In this document: positions 62,206 to 64,000 of the stretch, piece by piece
Position numbering within the stretch: the stretch's first letter is position 1
How the letters are laid out: every line of letters starts with the position of its first letter
DNA from: Punica granatum
Taxonomy: Eukaryota > Streptophyta > Magnoliopsida > Myrtales > Lythraceae
Assembly (NCBI RefSeq): GCF_007655135.1
Contig: NC_045129.1
Coordinates: forward strand, 12,090,001-12,154,000
DNA: 64,000 bases
Direction of reading: 5' to 3'
Notes under the pieces: generated by a model
Seen by the model: only the letters and a program-made list of their open reading frames with translations
What the model was told of the DNA's origin: nothing
Database searches by the model: none
Made by a program: the position numbers and the translations under genes

Positions 62206-63494
62206 CTAGGAAACGAGCTTTGGCAGCGTGGTCTTGATGATTTCTGCGGCGATTCGAGAGTATGCAGCTTCAGTTGGGTGGATGGAATCCCAAAACACAT
62301 AGCGAGACGGGTCAATGCACTTCGGGGTCAACACAAGGCACAGCGGACCAGTCTCGACCAGCCCGGTCCCACAGCATCCCTCGGCCGATACATCAAAACC
62401 TGCATTAATATATGTTAGATTAGGTACATAGTCAATATCAATCATCTTATAAACCTAGAAAAAACAATCAAATTCTTCACAATTACCTTCTCCGTATGGG
62501 TTTTGGATAATGTCCATCAGGGGCTTGTAGATGTCAGCATAGGCGAATCTGGCTTCCTCCATTTGGGAACTCAACTTCGAGATCAGGATTTGAAGCTTCC
62601 CGTTGTAGGCCTGCGAGTCCCTGTTCTGTTGCTCGACACACCTGCGCTGGAGTGTGTGAGGACCAAATAACGGGAATATGCTGCCTGCCGTCATCTGCAA
62701 CGGCAAGCATCCAGTTGGAGGCATCCCTGCGACTAAAAACTTGCGTGCTCCCAAGCTGTATAGATCCTGTCAAGATCAAACCAATCGATTTAGAAATCAG
62801 TATAGAGTCGAGAATTGATGATAATAACTACATGTATAGTCGCTCAAAAAGTAACATACTTCGCACAATTGCTAACCTGAATAATAAGTGCGAGTCTCTC
62901 GAGCAAGAAGTCGTGGTACTGCGGGAGCGAGAAATGCAGCTTCCTGTGCGAAACCGGTAGCCAGTAGAAGTTGTTCAACATGTCGTTGGTCCCAGAGCTG
63001 ATAACAAACAGGGCGTTGTTGACGATCCGCTGGGCTTCCCGGGGCCCGACTTGTCGCTCGATCCTCCTCAGGGCTATCTTGAAGTTATGCACTTGCGATT
63101 CCAAGGTCAACAGGTGCCCCAGCACCGCAGTCTCATCATCGATGCCGGATCCTGCAGATGCAAAGCTGGCGCCAGTCAAGAGGTCCTCGTCCTTCAGGGT
63201 TGGGTCGAGGTATGCTGGGAGGAACTGCTTCAGTCCCAACTGGGAGATTAGGATGTCAGTAACCAGCCTCCCATTTGTGAACCTTCCAGTGGGAATGTGC
63301 CCAGGGAAATCCCGGCCGTACGGGAGATGGTTGCTCACGAACAGAGTGCCAATGTGGTTGTTGTTGCCTGGGTCCAGAGTAGAGTCTCCAAACGCAAAGA
63401 TGGCGGTCACGCCATGCTGCGAGGCCCATGCGCCGATGAGCAGGTGGAGGACGGAAGCGATGATAATCGTGATGGTTGCGCTGGGAGATGCCAT
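62206..63494 (-). CDS. GDSL esterase/lipase, secreted
   Basis: SGNH-hydrolase family enzyme cleaving ester bonds of lipids or small acyl substrates; plant members act mostly in the apoplast. Three exons on minus: 63494-62877, 62766-62487, 62399-62206; 363 aa, the usual length. The first 24 residues (TITIIIASVLHLLIGAWA) form a signal peptide. Block I is AFGDSTLDPGNNN with catalytic Ser38; block II region includes GASFASAGSG (oxyanion Gly); block III is SSGTND (Asn170); block V is WDSIHPTEAAY with catalytic Asp337 and His340. All catalytic residues are present. Plant GDSL genes commonly have five exons; this one has three, so introns have been lost or never gained. A TATA box lies 71 bases upstream of the start codon. 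The substrate cannot be predicted. Confidence 0.95.
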
Positions 63495-63564
63495 AGGGAA
63501 GGCTGATGGATTCTCAAAGATCTTAGCTTGACAATGTGTGTATCGTTTGACGTTAGGGTGCGCC

Positions 63565-63572
63565 TATTTATA
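63565..63572 (-). promoter_or_regulatory. TATA box of the GDSL gene
   Basis: TATAAATA on the minus strand, 71 bases upstream of the start codon at 63494, implying a leader of roughly 40 nt. Confidence 0.7.
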
Positions 63573-64000
63573 GATCCCTGAAAGAATCCTAATCGGCTCT
63601 ATTGATTAGATTCATAAAATCTTATCTACACATAAAATTTAGATTTATTTAGATATCGAAAGAGATTCTAGTTAGTTCAATTAAACTTGAAGATATAATT
63701 TGCAAAATACAATCGTATTTGTGATCTTATTGGTTATTCGAAATCGACCTACTCCTCAACCACAATTTATGGCTAATTGGAGCAGTCTATTTCTTCCTAC
63801 TCTTGAAAGTACACGCGATTAATGTAGTGATAAAGTTTGATTGATTTATCTCCTACACTTTTTTTAAGTGAAAATTTAATATATTCAATCACTACTATGT
63901 ATGTCCATCAAAACATTCTCATACTTCTTATGCGTTCATAAAACTACCCTCATCGCGATGAAGATAATTTGACTCTTTACGTTTACTATGGTATATTCAT
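63573..64000. other. Upstream flank of the GDSL gene
   Basis: AT-rich DNA carrying the distal promoter. No further gene starts before the window ends. Confidence 0.4.

Overview
The window is plant nuclear DNA, most likely from a dicot. The evidence is protein-coding genes split by many short GT-AG introns, plant-specific families (filament-like plant protein, DOG1-domain proteins, CBS-CBS-PB1 protein, GDSL lipase, CDKE/CDK8, NDC1), AT-rich introns and intergenic DNA, and abundant plant-type transposon remnants (SINEs, MITEs, Mutator-like elements, Helitron ends, L1-type LINEs). The species cannot be named from the sequence. Exon boundaries were worked out by hand from splice consensus and phase, and every multi-exon model closes in frame.

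Layout. 1-2.6 kb: intergenic. 2.9-5.7 kb (+): ALDH3-family aldehyde dehydrogenase, 10 exons, 488 aa. 7.0-7.9 kb and 11.5-12.3 kb (-): two intronless DOG1-like paralogs. A 3' fragment of the ALDH gene beside the second copy shows that an ALDH-tail plus DOG1-like block was duplicated in tandem. 12.4-24.4 kb: gene-free AT-rich DNA with nested MITEs, SINEs, Helitron ends, a Mutator-like foldback element and a LINE relic. 24.5-29.6 kb (-): CDK8-type Mediator kinase CDKE, 15 exons, 475 aa, with a TIR element in one intron. 30.0-34.1 kb (+): NDC1-type alternative NAD(P)H dehydrogenase, 11 exons, 533 aa, divergent from CDKE across 428 bp. 34.7-37.1 kb (-): filament-like plant protein, 672 aa, convergent with NDC1. 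37.2-49.3 kb: a second gene-poor, repeat-rich block. 49.4-54.2 kb (+): CBS-CBS-PB1 protein, 14 exons, 547 aa. 54.2-57.7 kb: Helitron and SINE remnants. 57.8-60.4 kb (+): uncharacterised basic Ser/Lys-rich protein, 654 aa, with a 12-His tract. 62.2-63.5 kb (-): GDSL esterase/lipase, 363 aa.

The genes are not a functional cluster: aldehyde detoxification, seed-dormancy-type regulators, Mediator kinase, plastid/mitochondrial quinone reduction, a nuclear-envelope-type coiled coil and a secreted lipase are neighbours without an evident common pathway. I see no CRISPR array, operon, rRNA gene or intact tRNA gene, and no convincing undescribed biological system. The most informative features are the recent local history: the ALDH/DOG1-like tandem duplication, copy-specific SINE insertions with a matching empty site, and several elements bounded by exact target-site duplications.
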